A DNA stretch of 64,000 nt from Rheum nobile (lineage: Eukaryota > Streptophyta > Magnoliopsida > Caryophyllales > Polygonaceae), in contig WOAB01000606.1 of assembly GCA_027886185.1 (NCBI GenBank), forward strand, positions 5,022,001 to 5,086,000, given 5' to 3'. A program made the position numbers and the translations under genes. Positions 40,874 through 50,430 of this stretch are shown in pieces; within the stretch, counting starts at the first letter, position 1, and every line of letters begins with the position of its first letter. The notes under the pieces were generated by a model, which was not told the DNA's origin, ran no database searches, and saw nothing but the letters and a program-made list of their open reading frames with translations.

Positions 40874-41481
40874 TGATAAGCATCGCGCCTCCATTGCCAC
40901 AATTCAAGGTAAGAAAGCTTGAGTTGTTGCATTTCCAAAAGCTCAGGAAGTTCCTTGGAAGTTCGGTGGATTGTTGATGATGTTTGGAGGCACAAATGAA
41001 GTAGTATGTTTGGGATTTTTCGTGGATGGGTAACCTGGGGAAGTGAAGGGATAAGTGACCTTCTCCAAGGTGGATATGACGCACCACAATGGATTAGGAC
41101 AAGGCTCAAGTGGTTTGGGATATTATGCACCCAAAGACATAAGAACAAGGCTCGATATAACTCACGAGCTTGAGAAAATTCTGGAGAGAAATTTCCCAAA
41201 GGAGAACTGATTGTTTCTTGATGTTTTTGATTCAAATTGAGCTGCCTTACAATGAGGGAGGAGGCAGCTACATATAGCCATCCGAAACGTCCCAAACCCA
41301 ACCCTTCATGTGCCTTGGCACATGAAAAGTTTTACAATAACTCAAGATTTAAAAACTCAGCTGCAAAAACCCATCCCCTCCCTCTTTAATGACAATATAT
41401 CCTGCATAAAATAATATTAAAGCTGCTAAAAATTATTGGAGGAAAACACATTAGAAATGCCATGGTGTGGGCGGCCCTTAT
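40874..41481 (-). repeat. CRM-B 3' LTR (608 bp)
   Basis: It matches 47927-48533. Read on the minus strand it begins ATAAGGGCCGCC after a PPT (gagggagggagga, 41482-41497) and ends CTTATCA. Confidence 0.85.
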
Positions 41482-42862
41482 GATCCTCCCTCCCTCGAAA
41501 GAGATTCGACCTCGAATCGGACTCGTCATCCATCTCATCCGCAAAGAAAGGATCCAAATCCACCACATTGAATACATCATGCACGCGATAGGTAGGAGGC
41601 AAATCTAGCTTGTAGGCGTTGTTGTTGATGCATTCCATCACTTGATAAGGTCCATCACCTCTTTGCTTAAGCTTGGAATTGCACAAGGAAGGGAAGCGCT
41701 CCTTCTATAAGTGCACCCACACTAGATCACCCGGTTCGAAGATCACCTCCTTGCGGCCCTTGTTAGCTTGTTTCACATATTGCACCGTCTTCTTCTCAAG
41801 CTGCAGCCTTGTCTCCTCATGAAGCTTCTTGATTCGTGCAGCTTGATCCACGCCATCTTTGCTCTCTCGTCGGTCATAGCATAAGGCATGAGGTCTAGAT
41901 GAGTGATCGGGTTGTGCCTATAAACAACCTTAAAGGGTGTCCTTTGTGTAGCCGAGTGCACCGAGCGGTTGTAGGCAAACTCAATAAATGCCAAGCACTC
42001 TTCCCACATCACATGTTAGTTCTAAGCAATGACCGAAGCAATGTTCCAAGGGTCTGATTTACTACCTCAGTTTGACATCGGTTTGTGGGTGGCACGTGGT
42101 GGAGAAGATGAACTTGGTACCTAGCTTGGCATACAAAGTCTTCCAAAAGTGGCTAAGAAACTTAACATCACGATCAGAGACTATAGACTTAGGCACACCA
42201 TGCAAACGTACAACTTCATCAAAGAAAAGGTTAGCAATGTGTGTACCATCATCAGTTTTATGGCAAGCAATTAAGTGAGCCATCGTTGAGAAGCGATCCA
42301 CAATAACAAAGATAGAGTCCCTCCCCCTCTTAGACCTAGGGAACCCCAAAACATAATCCATTGATATGTCCTCCCATGGATCGTGAGGAATAGGGAGAGG
42401 AGTGTAAAGTCCATATGGATTAAGCTTAGACTTAGCATGCTTACAAGTCACACAAGAAGCACAAAATATTTCAACATCATTATGCATATGAGTCCAAAAG
42501 AAATGTTCTTTGAGTGTATACAGAGTTTTAAAGACCCCAAAATGTCCCATAAGTCCACCGCCATGTGGCTCTTGTACAAGCAATCTGCGTATGGACCCAC
42601 TAGGGATGCAAAGCCTAGACCCCCTAAAGAGATACCCCTCATGCAAAAAGAATTAATCCTTGCTTCCCTTAGATTTACATGCATCATAAAGCTCAGAAAA
42701 ATCAGAATCACAAGCATATAAATCACGCATGAATGCAAAGCCTAGCATCCTAGCATCAAGAGTAGAGATCAAGGTATACCTCATAGAGAGTGTATCAGTC
42801 ACAACATTTTCTTTCCCCTTCTTGTGCTTGATCACGTATGGGAAAGCCTCTATGAACTCCAC
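41426..42862 (-). pseudogene. pol: CRM-B integrase
   Basis: Three frame segments (42862-42062, 42012-41773, 41686-41482) cover integrase. The first has the end of RNase H, then HHCC (GGGLMGHFGVFKT, CVTCKHAKSK), ISMDYVLGFPRSKRGRD, VPKSIVSDRDVKFL and HPQTD. The second has WEECLAFIEFAYNRSVHSATQ. The third has the GPY-like DGPYQVMECINNNAYKL and VVDLDPFFADEMDDESDSRS. After SRSNLF the sequence jumps to the PPT and LTR, so the tail encoded in the adjoining copy (48644-48955) has been deleted here. It cannot make an intact enzyme. Confidence 0.82.
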
Positions 42863-43400
42863 TTATTTTGCATGCCTCTTGTTGAGCTTGCTTTGACCCA
42901 TAAGGAACTTAAGAGCCTTGTGATCTGAATGGATAACAAACTCTCTTGACAATAGGTAATGTTTCCAAGTTTTGAGGACACACACAAGAGCAAGTAGCTC
43001 TTTGTCATATGTGGGATAATTGAGTTCAACCCCGCTCAATTTTTCACTAAAGTAGGCCACTGGCCGCCCCTCTTGCATTAAGACTCCTTCTAGCCCAATC
43101 CCGGAAGCATCACACTCAATCTCAAAAGTTTTAGCAAAATCAGGGAGAACAAGGAAATGAGCTTGAGTCAGTTTTCTCTTGAAGGTGTTAAAGGCCTCTT
43201 CTTGAGGAGCATCCCACTTGAAGGCAACATTTTTCTTGGTCAGCTCAGTGAGAGGAGAAGCTAAAGTGACGAAGTCCCTCATAAACCTTCGGTAGATGCC
43301 AGTTAACCCCAGGAAACATCGGACTTGGGTCATGGTGGTAGGTGTGGGCCAATCTTCAATTACCTTCACCTTCTCGGCATCAACCTTGAGTCCCTCCTTT
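42863..43400 (-). pseudogene. pol: CRM-B RT C-terminus and RNase H
   Basis: Minus-strand frame from the SINE junction: SKEGLKVDAEKVKVIEDWPT (RT connection), FLGLTGIYRRFMRDF, FEIECDASGIGLEGVLM (RNase H first Asp), ELNYPTYDKELLALV and HSDHKALKFLMGQ. It continues into the integrase segment at 42862 through a stop near KRHAK. The reading frame upstream of 43400 belongs to the inserted SINE and not to pol. Confidence 0.8.
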
Positions 43401-43648
43401 GATGTGAGTCTGACACCACAACCCATCTCGGTGGGCCCCACGTTGGCCCTTTGGGTGGGGGTCCGGCTAGCCACGGCCCGTCGGGCTAGACCGACAGGAA
43501 CAGCCGAGACTCATAGCAGGCCTGCAGGCCATACACCCCAACCAAATGCTCACAGGGTGTTAGCCTATAGGTTATTGGAGGTGGGACTCGAACCCAGGAC
43601 CTCCCTTTAACAAGTGGGAATATCACCACTTGTCAACCAATTACACTT
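43401..43648 (-). mobile_element. tRNA-derived SINE, copy 1 (inverted)
   Basis: A 248-bp unit on the minus strand, head-to-head with copy 2 with one base between them (..ttacact-t-cagtgtag..). The box B homologue gggttcgagtccc is intact; the box A region is tgtaattggttgac. The small reading frames across it are repeats of the same SINE and not genes. Confidence 0.78.
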
Positions 43649-43649
43649 C

Positions 43650-43897
43650 AGTGTAGTTGGTTGACAAGTGGTGATATTCCCACTTGTTAAAGGGAGGTTC
43701 TGGGTTCGAGTCCCACCTCCAACAACCTACAGGCTAACACCCTGTGAGCATCTGGTTGGGGTGTATGGCCTGCAGGCCTGCTGTGAGTCTCGGCTGTTCC
43801 TGCCGGTCTAGCCCGACGGGCCGTGGCTAGCCGGACCCCCGCCCAAAGGGCCGACGTGGGGCCCACCGAGATGGGTTGTGGAGTCAAACTCACATCA
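43650..43897 (+). mobile_element. tRNA-derived SINE, copy 2
   Basis: It begins agtgtagttggttgacaag (box A-like) with gggttcgagtccc (box B) about 57 bases in, and ends gactcacatca. Together with copy 1 it forms a near-perfect palindrome of about 248-bp arms. Confidence 0.82.
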
Positions 43898-43906
43898 TAA
43901 AAGTGC

Positions 43907-44154
43907 AGTGTAGTTGGTTGACAAGTGGTGATATTCCTACTTGTTAAAGGGAGGTCCTGGGTTCGATTCCCACCTCCAACAACCTACAGGCTAACACCCT
44001 GTGAGCATCTGGTTGGGGTGTATGGCCTGCAGGCCTGCTGTGAGTCTCGGTTGTTCCTGCCGGTCTAGCCCGATGGGCCATGGCTAGCCGGACCCCCGCC
44101 CAAAGGGCCGACGTGAGGCCCACCGAGATGGGTTGTGGAGTCAGACTCACATCA
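43907..44154 (+). mobile_element. tRNA-derived SINE, copy 3
   Basis: Direct repeat of copy 2 after a 9-bp spacer (taaaagtgc), very similar to it, with gggttcgattccc as box B. It ends gactcacatca at the CRM-B pol sequence. Confidence 0.82.
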
Positions 44155-44924
44155 TTATTGCATACTACAAAACCAAGAAACACCACATGATCCGAACAAA
44201 AGTGGCACTTCTTAAAGTTAGCATACAAGTGTTCCTTCCTAAGTACCTCTAAAACCATCTGAAGGTTCCTAACATGCTCTTGTAAGTTGTTGCTATAAAT
44301 GAGTATATCATCAAAGTACACAACAACAAATTTACCAAGGAAAGACCTCAAAACATGAGTCATCAAATGCATAAAGGTACTTGGAGCATTAGTAAGACCA
44401 AATGGCATAACTAACTATTCATACAAACCGTACTTGGTCTTGAAGGCGGCTTTCCATTCATCCTCTTCCTTCATTCTGATTTGATGATATCCACTTTTAA
44501 GATCAATTTTGGAGAAGACACTCGCCCCATGGATCTCATCCAACATGTCATCTAGGCGAGGTTTGGGATGGCGGTACTTGACGGTGATATTGTTGATGGC
44601 GCGGCAGTCCATGCACATTCTCCATGTTCCATCCTTCTTCGGGACAAGAATGATGGGCACCGCACATGGACTAAGACTTTCTCTCACATACCCTTTGTCA
44701 AGGAGCTCTTGAACCTGCCTTTGAAGCTCCTTAGTCTCAGTTGGGTTTGCCCTATATGCAGCCCGGTTTGGCAAGGTTGCTCTGGGAATGAAATCTATTT
44801 GGTGTTCTATGCCTCTAATAGGCGGCAAACCACTTGGAATCTCTTCTTGAAAGAGATCTTGAAATTCCTGCAAAAGATTAGCAACAAGAGAGGGTAGATC
44901 ATCCAATTCTTGAGAAGAAATCAA
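44155..44924 (-). pseudogene. pol: CRM-B reverse transcriptase, N-terminal part
   Basis: Minus-strand frame with EIPSGLPPIRGIEHQIDFIP, WRMCMDCRAINNI, KIDLKSGYHQIRMKEEDEW, MPFGLTNAPSTFMHLM and the catalytic YFDDILIYS near 44300-44330. A stop separates LYE from the MPFGL segment at about 44412. It ends at FLGFVVCNN, where the SINE cluster enters at the RT connection. Confidence 0.85.
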
Positions 44925-45528
44925 AACATCTTTATAAACTACAAATCAAAACATCTTTATAAACTACAAGGAAGCAAACTCCACTTCCCTTGAGGGCATG
45001 ATGAACTTCCTTAGCTTTGGCAAGGAGCATATGATTGGATGCAACCCTACTACTTCCTATAGCCAACTTCTTCCCACGAGCTTTCTCTTCTTTTCCACTA
45101 AGAGCTCTTTTTTGCTCATTGGCTATGTGATCTGCCATGATCTCTTGGGGAGCTAGAGGATGCAAGGTGATTCTTTTACCCTTCAAGTGAAAAGAATACT
45201 CATTGGATACGCCTTGATGAATCACACCTCTATCATATTGCCATGGCCTCCCAAGAAGCAAATGGCACACAGTCATGGGTTGAACATCACATGCCACCTC
45301 GTCTTCATAGACACCAATAGAAAATCTAATGGTAGCTTGCTCCTTAACCTTGAGAGGTGTGTTAGAATTTAGCCAACAAAGAGTATAGGGTTGATCATGA
45401 GGACTAGTAGGGAGAGCAAACATGGATACTACCTATTGATCTATAATGTTACAACATGATCCTCCATCTATGATAAGGTTGCAAATCTTACCTTGAATGA
45501 GACACCTTGAGTGGAAGATAGTCTCTCG
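44925..45528 (-). pseudogene. pol: CRM-B protease
   Basis: Minus-strand frame with the active-site IIDGGSCCN near 45450-45475, identical in type to CRM-A, then VKEQATIRFSIGVYEDEV, LLLGRPWQYDRGVIH and HLKGKRITLHPLAP. Stops near 45430 and 45530 and a frameshift at about 44930 break it from gag and RT. A 22-bp direct repeat (aaatcaaaacatctttataaac) at 44920-44965 marks the break. Confidence 0.78.
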
Positions 45529-46380
45529 CTAATTTGGGATGGTAGGAGAGCCATTAGCAACTAGGGAGCACTTAACCACAAAGCACTCACCATGAGTCTC
45601 GGCAGCCACATGAAGTTCCTCTTCTTCTCCTTCCTCTTGGACCTCTTCCACATGCTCATCCTCAGATTCATACTCGCCTTGGGTATTGAGTAGGACTTGG
45701 CGCTTGGAAGGGAAATCCTTGTCCATATGACCACGGCCTAGGCATTTAAAGCACTTGAGATCCCTAGCTCGGTTCTCACCTTCCTTTCTCTGATTTCGAG
45801 GAGGAGCCGAAACTTCCCTTCTTGGATGAGGCTTGTTGGTGTCATTCATAGGCTCTTGGCGCCTTGGTGGTGGGTTGGTGGTGCTTGACGATGAATTCCA
45901 AGGCCGATTGCTGATGGGTACCCTCTTCTTTTGTAGGTTGTTATACACATGATTTGTGTAGTGAATAACATCTTCCATAGGAGTGCCACTAACAAAACAT
46001 TGCAATTCTACAATGGAAGCCAAGTCAGCATTCAAACCACCAATAAATTTAGAAATGACATACCTTTCAGGAAATCGGACTCCGGATCTAAAGATGAGAG
46101 TTTTGAGCTCTTTATAGAACTCATCTGGCATGTGATTGCCTTGTCTAACTCTTTCCAACTTCACTTGGATGCGAGTCTCATAGTCCTCGGGGACAAATCG
46201 GCTTCCAAGGGCTTGCTTGAGCTCATTCCAAGTCTCTATAGGTCGGTATCCTCCATAGTTTCTTTCTTCCTTCTCTTCTTGCCACCATTGGTAGGCAAAC
46301 TCATTGACGTTAATGGAAGCCATGGCCACACGTTGAGCCTCATTATAGCCATAGAAGTCAAACACCGCCTCAGCTTTAGA
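45529..46380 (-). pseudogene. gag: CRM-B gag, capsid and nucleocapsid
   Basis: Minus-strand frame: VFDFYGYNEAQRVAMASIN, EFAYQWWQEEKEERNYGG, ELKQALGSRFVPEDYETR and FPERYVISKFIGGLN are the gag domain of this clade. A basic Arg/Pro linker leads to one zinc knuckle, CFKCLGRGHMDKDF, whose last Cys reads Phe. An acidic stretch follows. It is in frame with the protease but not with the N-terminal segment at 46536-47138. Confidence 0.8.
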
Positions 46381-46535
46381 CTCCTAATCTAAGTAGGCGT
46401 CGACATCCGAAGTGCCAGCAAAAGGTTGCACCGAGAGCTTGACTTCATGGTGCACATCTCTCCCGGGAGGTCTCTCTAACTCATCTTTAAAATATCTTAT
46501 TGGCGGCTGGTTCCTTAGAGGTTGCAAATACTCTC

Positions 46536-47138
46536 TCAGAGTGGCTCCCTTGGAGGGTATTGCCTTTGCACATTGCGCCGAGGTAGGAGATTAGGAACTT
46601 GTCTCGACAAGGGCGGGTTTTGAGGGTCCCTTGCTCCCACACTTGCATGGTTAGTGTGCATGGTAGGCATAGCATAAGTGTTAGGAAAAAGGTTATCGCC
46701 CATACCTTGATCTTGCCTTATAGTCGCCACATAGGGTGGTTGAGAAGTTGTGGCTGCATAGGGAGGTTGGGACGAGGAGGCCACATTTGGAGCATGGGAT
46801 GTGGTAGCTTCATCTCGAATGGACAATTGGGCAAAGGAATGGTGTGTCGCCCCTTGGGAAACTTGATCTTGGAGGTGGATGGATTGTTGCTCATCTTGAT
46901 AGACACTAGGTGGCCTTATCCAACTCAGTTGTTGTTGTATTTTTTGTTCAAGTCTAGCCTCCATAGTCCGCCAGAGAGTAGCTTGATGATTCCTAATCAC
47001 ACTCAGGTCTTGCTCTCTCTTGGCATCAAGTTGTTCTCCTTGGGTCCGAATGGCTTGCAGGAGAGTTTCCAAGCTGACTTGTTGGGTTGCATTCGAGGTG
47101 TTAGTTGGCATCTCCCGTGTTTGGTTGCCGTCTTCCAT
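46536..47138 (-). CDS. gag: CRM-B gag, N-terminal segment
   Basis: ATG at 47138 (MEDGNQTREMPTNTSN) starts 200 codons rich in Gln and Ser, with a coiled-coil-like first 80 residues and SQPPYAATTSQPPYVAT repeats. It ends RQYPPREPL at a stop. The following 150 bases have no long frame before capsid homology resumes at 46380, indicating at least one frameshift. The start fits the position of gag after the PBS and a 770-bp leader. Confidence 0.65.
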   Translation of the reverse strand: MEDGNQTREMPTNTSNATQQVSLETLLQAIRTQGEQLDAKREQDLSVIRNHQATLWRTMEARLEQKIQQQLSWIRPPSVYQDEQQSIHLQDQVSQGATHHSFAQLSIRDEATTSHAPNVASSSQPPYAATTSQPPYVATIRQDQGMGDNLFPNTYAMPTMHTNHASVGARDPQNPPLSRQVPNLLPRRNVQRQYPPREPL

Positions 47139-47912
47139 GATCTTTCCCTAGAAAGAGGTTAGCAAAAACACAAGGATTCTACCAAACTCACGCAAGTAGG
47201 GTGACCTTTACAATGGACCTTTCACAACACAAGGGAACCAAGAAATGAAGTTTTACCCCCAAATTCAGATTGCAATGCTCGCACAAAAAGGAGTGTTAGG
47301 CTTGGATTTGTGTTTTGGAAATGAAAGGCAGCTTACCAACACGTACTAATGCACTTCAAGTGACGCAACAATCAAAACAAGGCACACAAGAAGCTACTAG
47401 ACACCTCAGTTCGTGCAACAAGTAATGCAAGAAGAAAAAAAAAGGAAAGAAAATTTTGCATTCGAAGCCTTTTTCTGGTAGAACCAATGTTTCTATGGCC
47501 TTCCCTCTTGCTTACTTAGACCAGGTATTTCTGGTTCCAACCTTTTTTTATCTTTGATTTTTTTTTAAGGCTTACAACTGACTTTGGACCTTATGAATGG
47601 TTCACAATCTTGCTTGTAACCGAGGACAACTTTCTCTTTGAATTTCAACACTTTCTTTGTGATAAACTTTTGGTGCTTTTCTCGTATCTCATGTAACCTC
47701 AGTTTGACTATCCAATATTTAAGAAATGCACGAGTAAATGAGGTATGATGCAGCTAGATGTTGGAAATTAAGTAGGGTAAATGCATAAAAAATCAGAAGG
47801 TTTCACAAGTTCGCTTGGGTTAATGCAAGTGTTTAATGCGGTGGGAGCAATTACAAGTCCGGAAGTGGTTGCAACTTCAAGAGAGCTTGGTTCGAGTATC
47901 TTACCTTGTGTT
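47139..47912 (-). other. CRM-B leader, noncoding
   Basis: This lies between PBS and gag on the minus strand. AT-rich; no gene seen. Confidence 0.5.
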
Positions 47913-47924
47913 GCTCTGATACCA
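47913..47924 (-). other. CRM-B primer-binding site (tRNA-Met type)
   Basis: On the minus strand TGGTATCAGAGC, continuing aacacaagg, lies two bases after the 5' LTR (..CTTATCA-cg). Confidence 0.9.
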
Positions 47925-47926
47925 CG

Positions 47927-48533
47927 TGATAAGGATCGCCCCTCCATTGCCACAGTTCAAGGTAAGAAAGCTTGAGTAGCTGCGTTTCCAAAAGCTCGGG
48001 AAGTTTTTTGGAAGTTCGGTGGATTGTTGATGATGTTTGGAGGCAGAAATGAAGTAGTATGTTTGTGATTTTTGGTGGATGGGTAACCTGTTCAAGTGAA
48101 GGGATAAGTGACCTTCTCCAAGGTGGACATGACGCACCATAATGGATTAGGACAAGGCTCAAGTGGCTTGGGATATTATGCACCCAAAGGGACAAGAACA
48201 AGGCTCGATATGACTCACAAGCTTGAGAAAATTCTGGAGAGAAATTTCCCGATGGAGAACTGATTGTTTCTTGATGTTTTTGATTCAAATTGAGCTGCCT
48301 TACAATGAGGGAGGAGGCAGCTACATATAGCCCTCCGAAACGTCCCAAACCCAACCCTTCAAGTGCCTTGGCATATGAAGAGTTTTACAATAACTCAAGA
48401 TTTAAAAACTCAGCTGGAAAAACCCATCCCCTCCCTCTTTTATGAAATATATCCTGCATAAAATAATATTAAAGCTGCTAATAATTATTGGAGGAAAACA
48501 CATTAGAAATGCCATGGTGTGGGCGGCCCTTAT
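47927..48533 (-). repeat. CRM-B 5' LTR (607 bp)
   Basis: It matches 40874-41481 with scattered substitutions. On its right flank the minus strand reads gccagggga, PPT-like, and then pol-tail sequence, so this LTR also served as the 3' LTR of an adjoining copy. Confidence 0.85.
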
Positions 48534-49021
48534 TCCCCTGGCTGAGCCATGATCTAGTTGACCGAGCCCACTTGAGATTCGCTTGGCACTCCTTGAGCCA
48601 ATAGACCTTGATTGAGTTGCATTTGAAGTTCCTTGGCTCGTGCTCAGGTGATTGTGCCTAGACGTGGCTCATGGCCACAAATAGGGTGAGCTAGACGCTT
48701 TGATCGTCGTGGCTCGAGCGTTTGCACAATTTCCTCGGCGTCCAAGGTCTCGATGGGAGGCATGGGTCCAGTGGAGGTCAATGGAGTCGGCTTGATCAAG
48801 CCAAGTAGAGTTGGGCCCGAAGAAGTAGGGGAGGGTGTCCAAGGCGCGGGCGCAAGTGCGACAGCATCGGCGGCATCAGCTTGCTCTTGCTCTTCTTGAT
48901 GGACCATAGTCGCATCACACCGTGTCGTCCAAGGGGCCGATTTGAACAAATCCAAAATTGGATCAAATCATCTTCAATTGGAGGGAATTAATCAAAGGGT
49001 CGTGTTGAGGGAATCCTAAGC
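48534..49021 (-). pseudogene. Pol-tail fragment of an adjoining CRM-like copy
   Basis: Minus-strand frame (48955-48644) ends with EPRRSKRLAHP and GTIT, stop, ARAKELQMQLNQG, matching the GPITRSR-type tail that ends CRM-A pol (about 3328-3365). It is followed by a PPT-like tract and the LTR. The right edge joins the last piece of Tek1 LTR at about 49022. Confidence 0.55.
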
Positions 49022-49094
49022 TTCAAAAACTTTAGACTTTACAGTCTGAGGTCACTGGCGTGTGGCACTACCGACAGAAGTTGGGGGTGTTACA
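49022..49094 (+). repeat. Tek1 3' LTR, terminal piece
   Basis: ctttagactttacagtct.aggtcactggcg..ggggtgttaca matches 4458-4530 closely. It is followed by tttgc (candidate target duplication) and integrase sequence of another element. Confidence 0.8.
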
Positions 49095-50288
49095 TTTGCG
49101 TATTCAGTACATCCAAGATCTAGTAAGATGTACAAGGATATGACAAAGAACTTCTGGTGGCCTTAGATGAAGTTGGATGTAGAAGAATCTGTGGCAAGAA
49201 GCTTGACTTGTTAAAAAGTGAAGATTGAACATGGAAGGTCGGGAGGAGAATTGCAACCTCTTTCGGTGCCAGAGTGGAAGTGGGAAGATATTGTATTGGA
49301 CTTTGTCATGGGGTTACCTAAAACTCAAGGCCAAACACTATATGTGTGATCATTGATTAACTTACGAAAAATGCACATTTTGTTGCCATCAAGTCAAATT
49401 GGGGAACCCAGATGCTGTCTGAGGTGTTTCTACATTTGATAGTTCGTTAACTTGGTACTTCCAAAACCTTTGTATCTGATCGTGATGGTCGTTTGATGTC
49501 AAGTTTTTGGAAGGAATTACATAAGGCCAAGGGGACTAAGTTCAAATTCAGTATCGCGTTTAATCCTCAAATGGATGGGCAGTCAGAAAGGACAGTTCAT
49601 ACACTTGAGGTTATGCTGAGAGCATGTGCTCTAGATCACAAACAAGTCGGGTGAACAACTTAGGTATAATTGAGTTCACTTACAACAATAGCTGACATTC
49701 AACCATTAGGATGGCTCCATTTGAAGCTTTGTATGGTCAGAAGTGTAGATCCATAATCTATTTGGACGAGAACACTGATAGGATATTGTTACGACTTGAG
49801 TTAGTTGAAAAAATTGCCTATGACATTGCCTTGATCAGACAGAGGATGCTTACATCTCAAAGCCGACAAAAGTCTTATGTTGATTTAAAGCGAAGAAATG
49901 TTGAGTTTGACATTGGTGATAAGGTGTTTGTCAAGGTGTCGCCAAACAAGGGTGTGTTTAGGTTCAGAATGTGTGGGAAGCTTAACCCTTGCTACATTAG
50001 ACCTTTTGATATCCTTGATCGAGTCCAATCTTTGGCATATCGATTAGCATTGCCTCCTTCAGCACATCTAGTGCATAATGTGTTCCATGTCACATTGTTA
50101 AGGAAGTATGTACTGCACGATTCTCATGTTTTGTGTTATGACAACATTGAGATTCATTCAAATGGGACATACGAGGAAATACCGATTCGTATTCTAGAGC
50201 GTCGAGAGAAGCGTAAGCGTAGTAAGGTTGTACCATTGGTGAGGATTCTTTGGTCCAAGTATGGATCTGAGGAAGTGACTTGGGAAAC

Positions 50289-50292
<4 letters not shown>
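49095..50292 (+). pseudogene. pol: Tek3 integrase and chromodomain
   Basis: It starts within the integrase zinc region (AYSVHP, compare 32626-32640 in Tek2) with many stops and frameshifts up to 49710. The catalytic Glu context DGQSER is kept at about 49575. From 49711 an open frame of 193 codons covers the C-terminus: IALIRQRMLTSQSRQKSY, VEFDIGDKVFVKVSP, LRKYVL, and the chromodomain IRILERREKRKRSKVVPLVR to VTWET. It ends where a GA repeat begins in what should be the last chromodomain helix. Confidence 0.82.

Positions 50293-50360
<68 letters not shown>
50291..50360 (+). repeat. (GA)35 microsatellite in the chromodomain 3' end
   Basis: Seventy bases of pure GA begin directly after acttgggaaacat. 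In Tek2 the same place reads acttgggaaacttgggagac followed by tgaggaggatatg, so the repeat probably grew out of the GA-rich codons of this segment and replaced it. Confidence 0.95.
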
Positions 50361-50362
<2 letters not shown>

Positions 50363-50430
50363 CATAGTCAATTTCTCGAGTTAGTTTCGACCTAGTTTTG
50401 AGGTTGAAACTATTTTTAAAGGGGTAGTAT

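Larger units (their letters stand above)
40874..49021 (-). mobile_element. CRM-B: minus-strand CRM-like element with a partial tandem copy
   Basis: LTRs of 608 and 607 bp (40874-41481 and 47927-48533) enclose minus-strand gag, protease, RT, RNase H and integrase of the same group as CRM-A, interrupted by three SINE copies (43401-44154). To the right of the 5' LTR lies more minus-strand pol tail (about 48534-49021), so a second, truncated copy adjoins. I find no matching duplication at the outer edges. Multiple frameshifts and stops make it the more decayed of the two CRM-like copies. Confidence 0.8.
4021..49094 (+). mobile_element. Tek1: gag-only Tekay-like element, split into five pieces
   Basis: Tek1 is the matrix of the left three quarters of the window. 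Its pieces are: end of the 5' LTR, leader and gag (4021-6438); gag C-terminus, PPT and first 62 bp of the 3' LTR (13143-13687); further 3' LTR (38585-38991 and about 40491-40873); and the last 73 bp of the 3' LTR (about 49022-49094). The gaps are CRM-A at the left edge and then AthA, MULE1, a Pack-MULE-like element and CRM-B. The two LTR ends match (caCTTTACAGTCT.GGTCACTGGCG then GGGTGTTACA), joining the pieces. Gag is followed directly by about 330 bp of noncoding DNA and the PPT, so pol is absent. Confidence 0.75.

Noticed and set aside
43650..43725. A functional tRNA gene at the SINE head
   Set aside because: Box B is good, but box A is degenerate, no cloverleaf with a clear anticodon arm is evident, and the unit is a 248-bp repeat.
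43296..44154. Three similar minus/plus frames (TPQPISVGPTSALWAGVRL type) suggesting a repeated protein
   Set aside because: They are the same SINE read three times. The unit has Pol III box motifs and no coding constraint.
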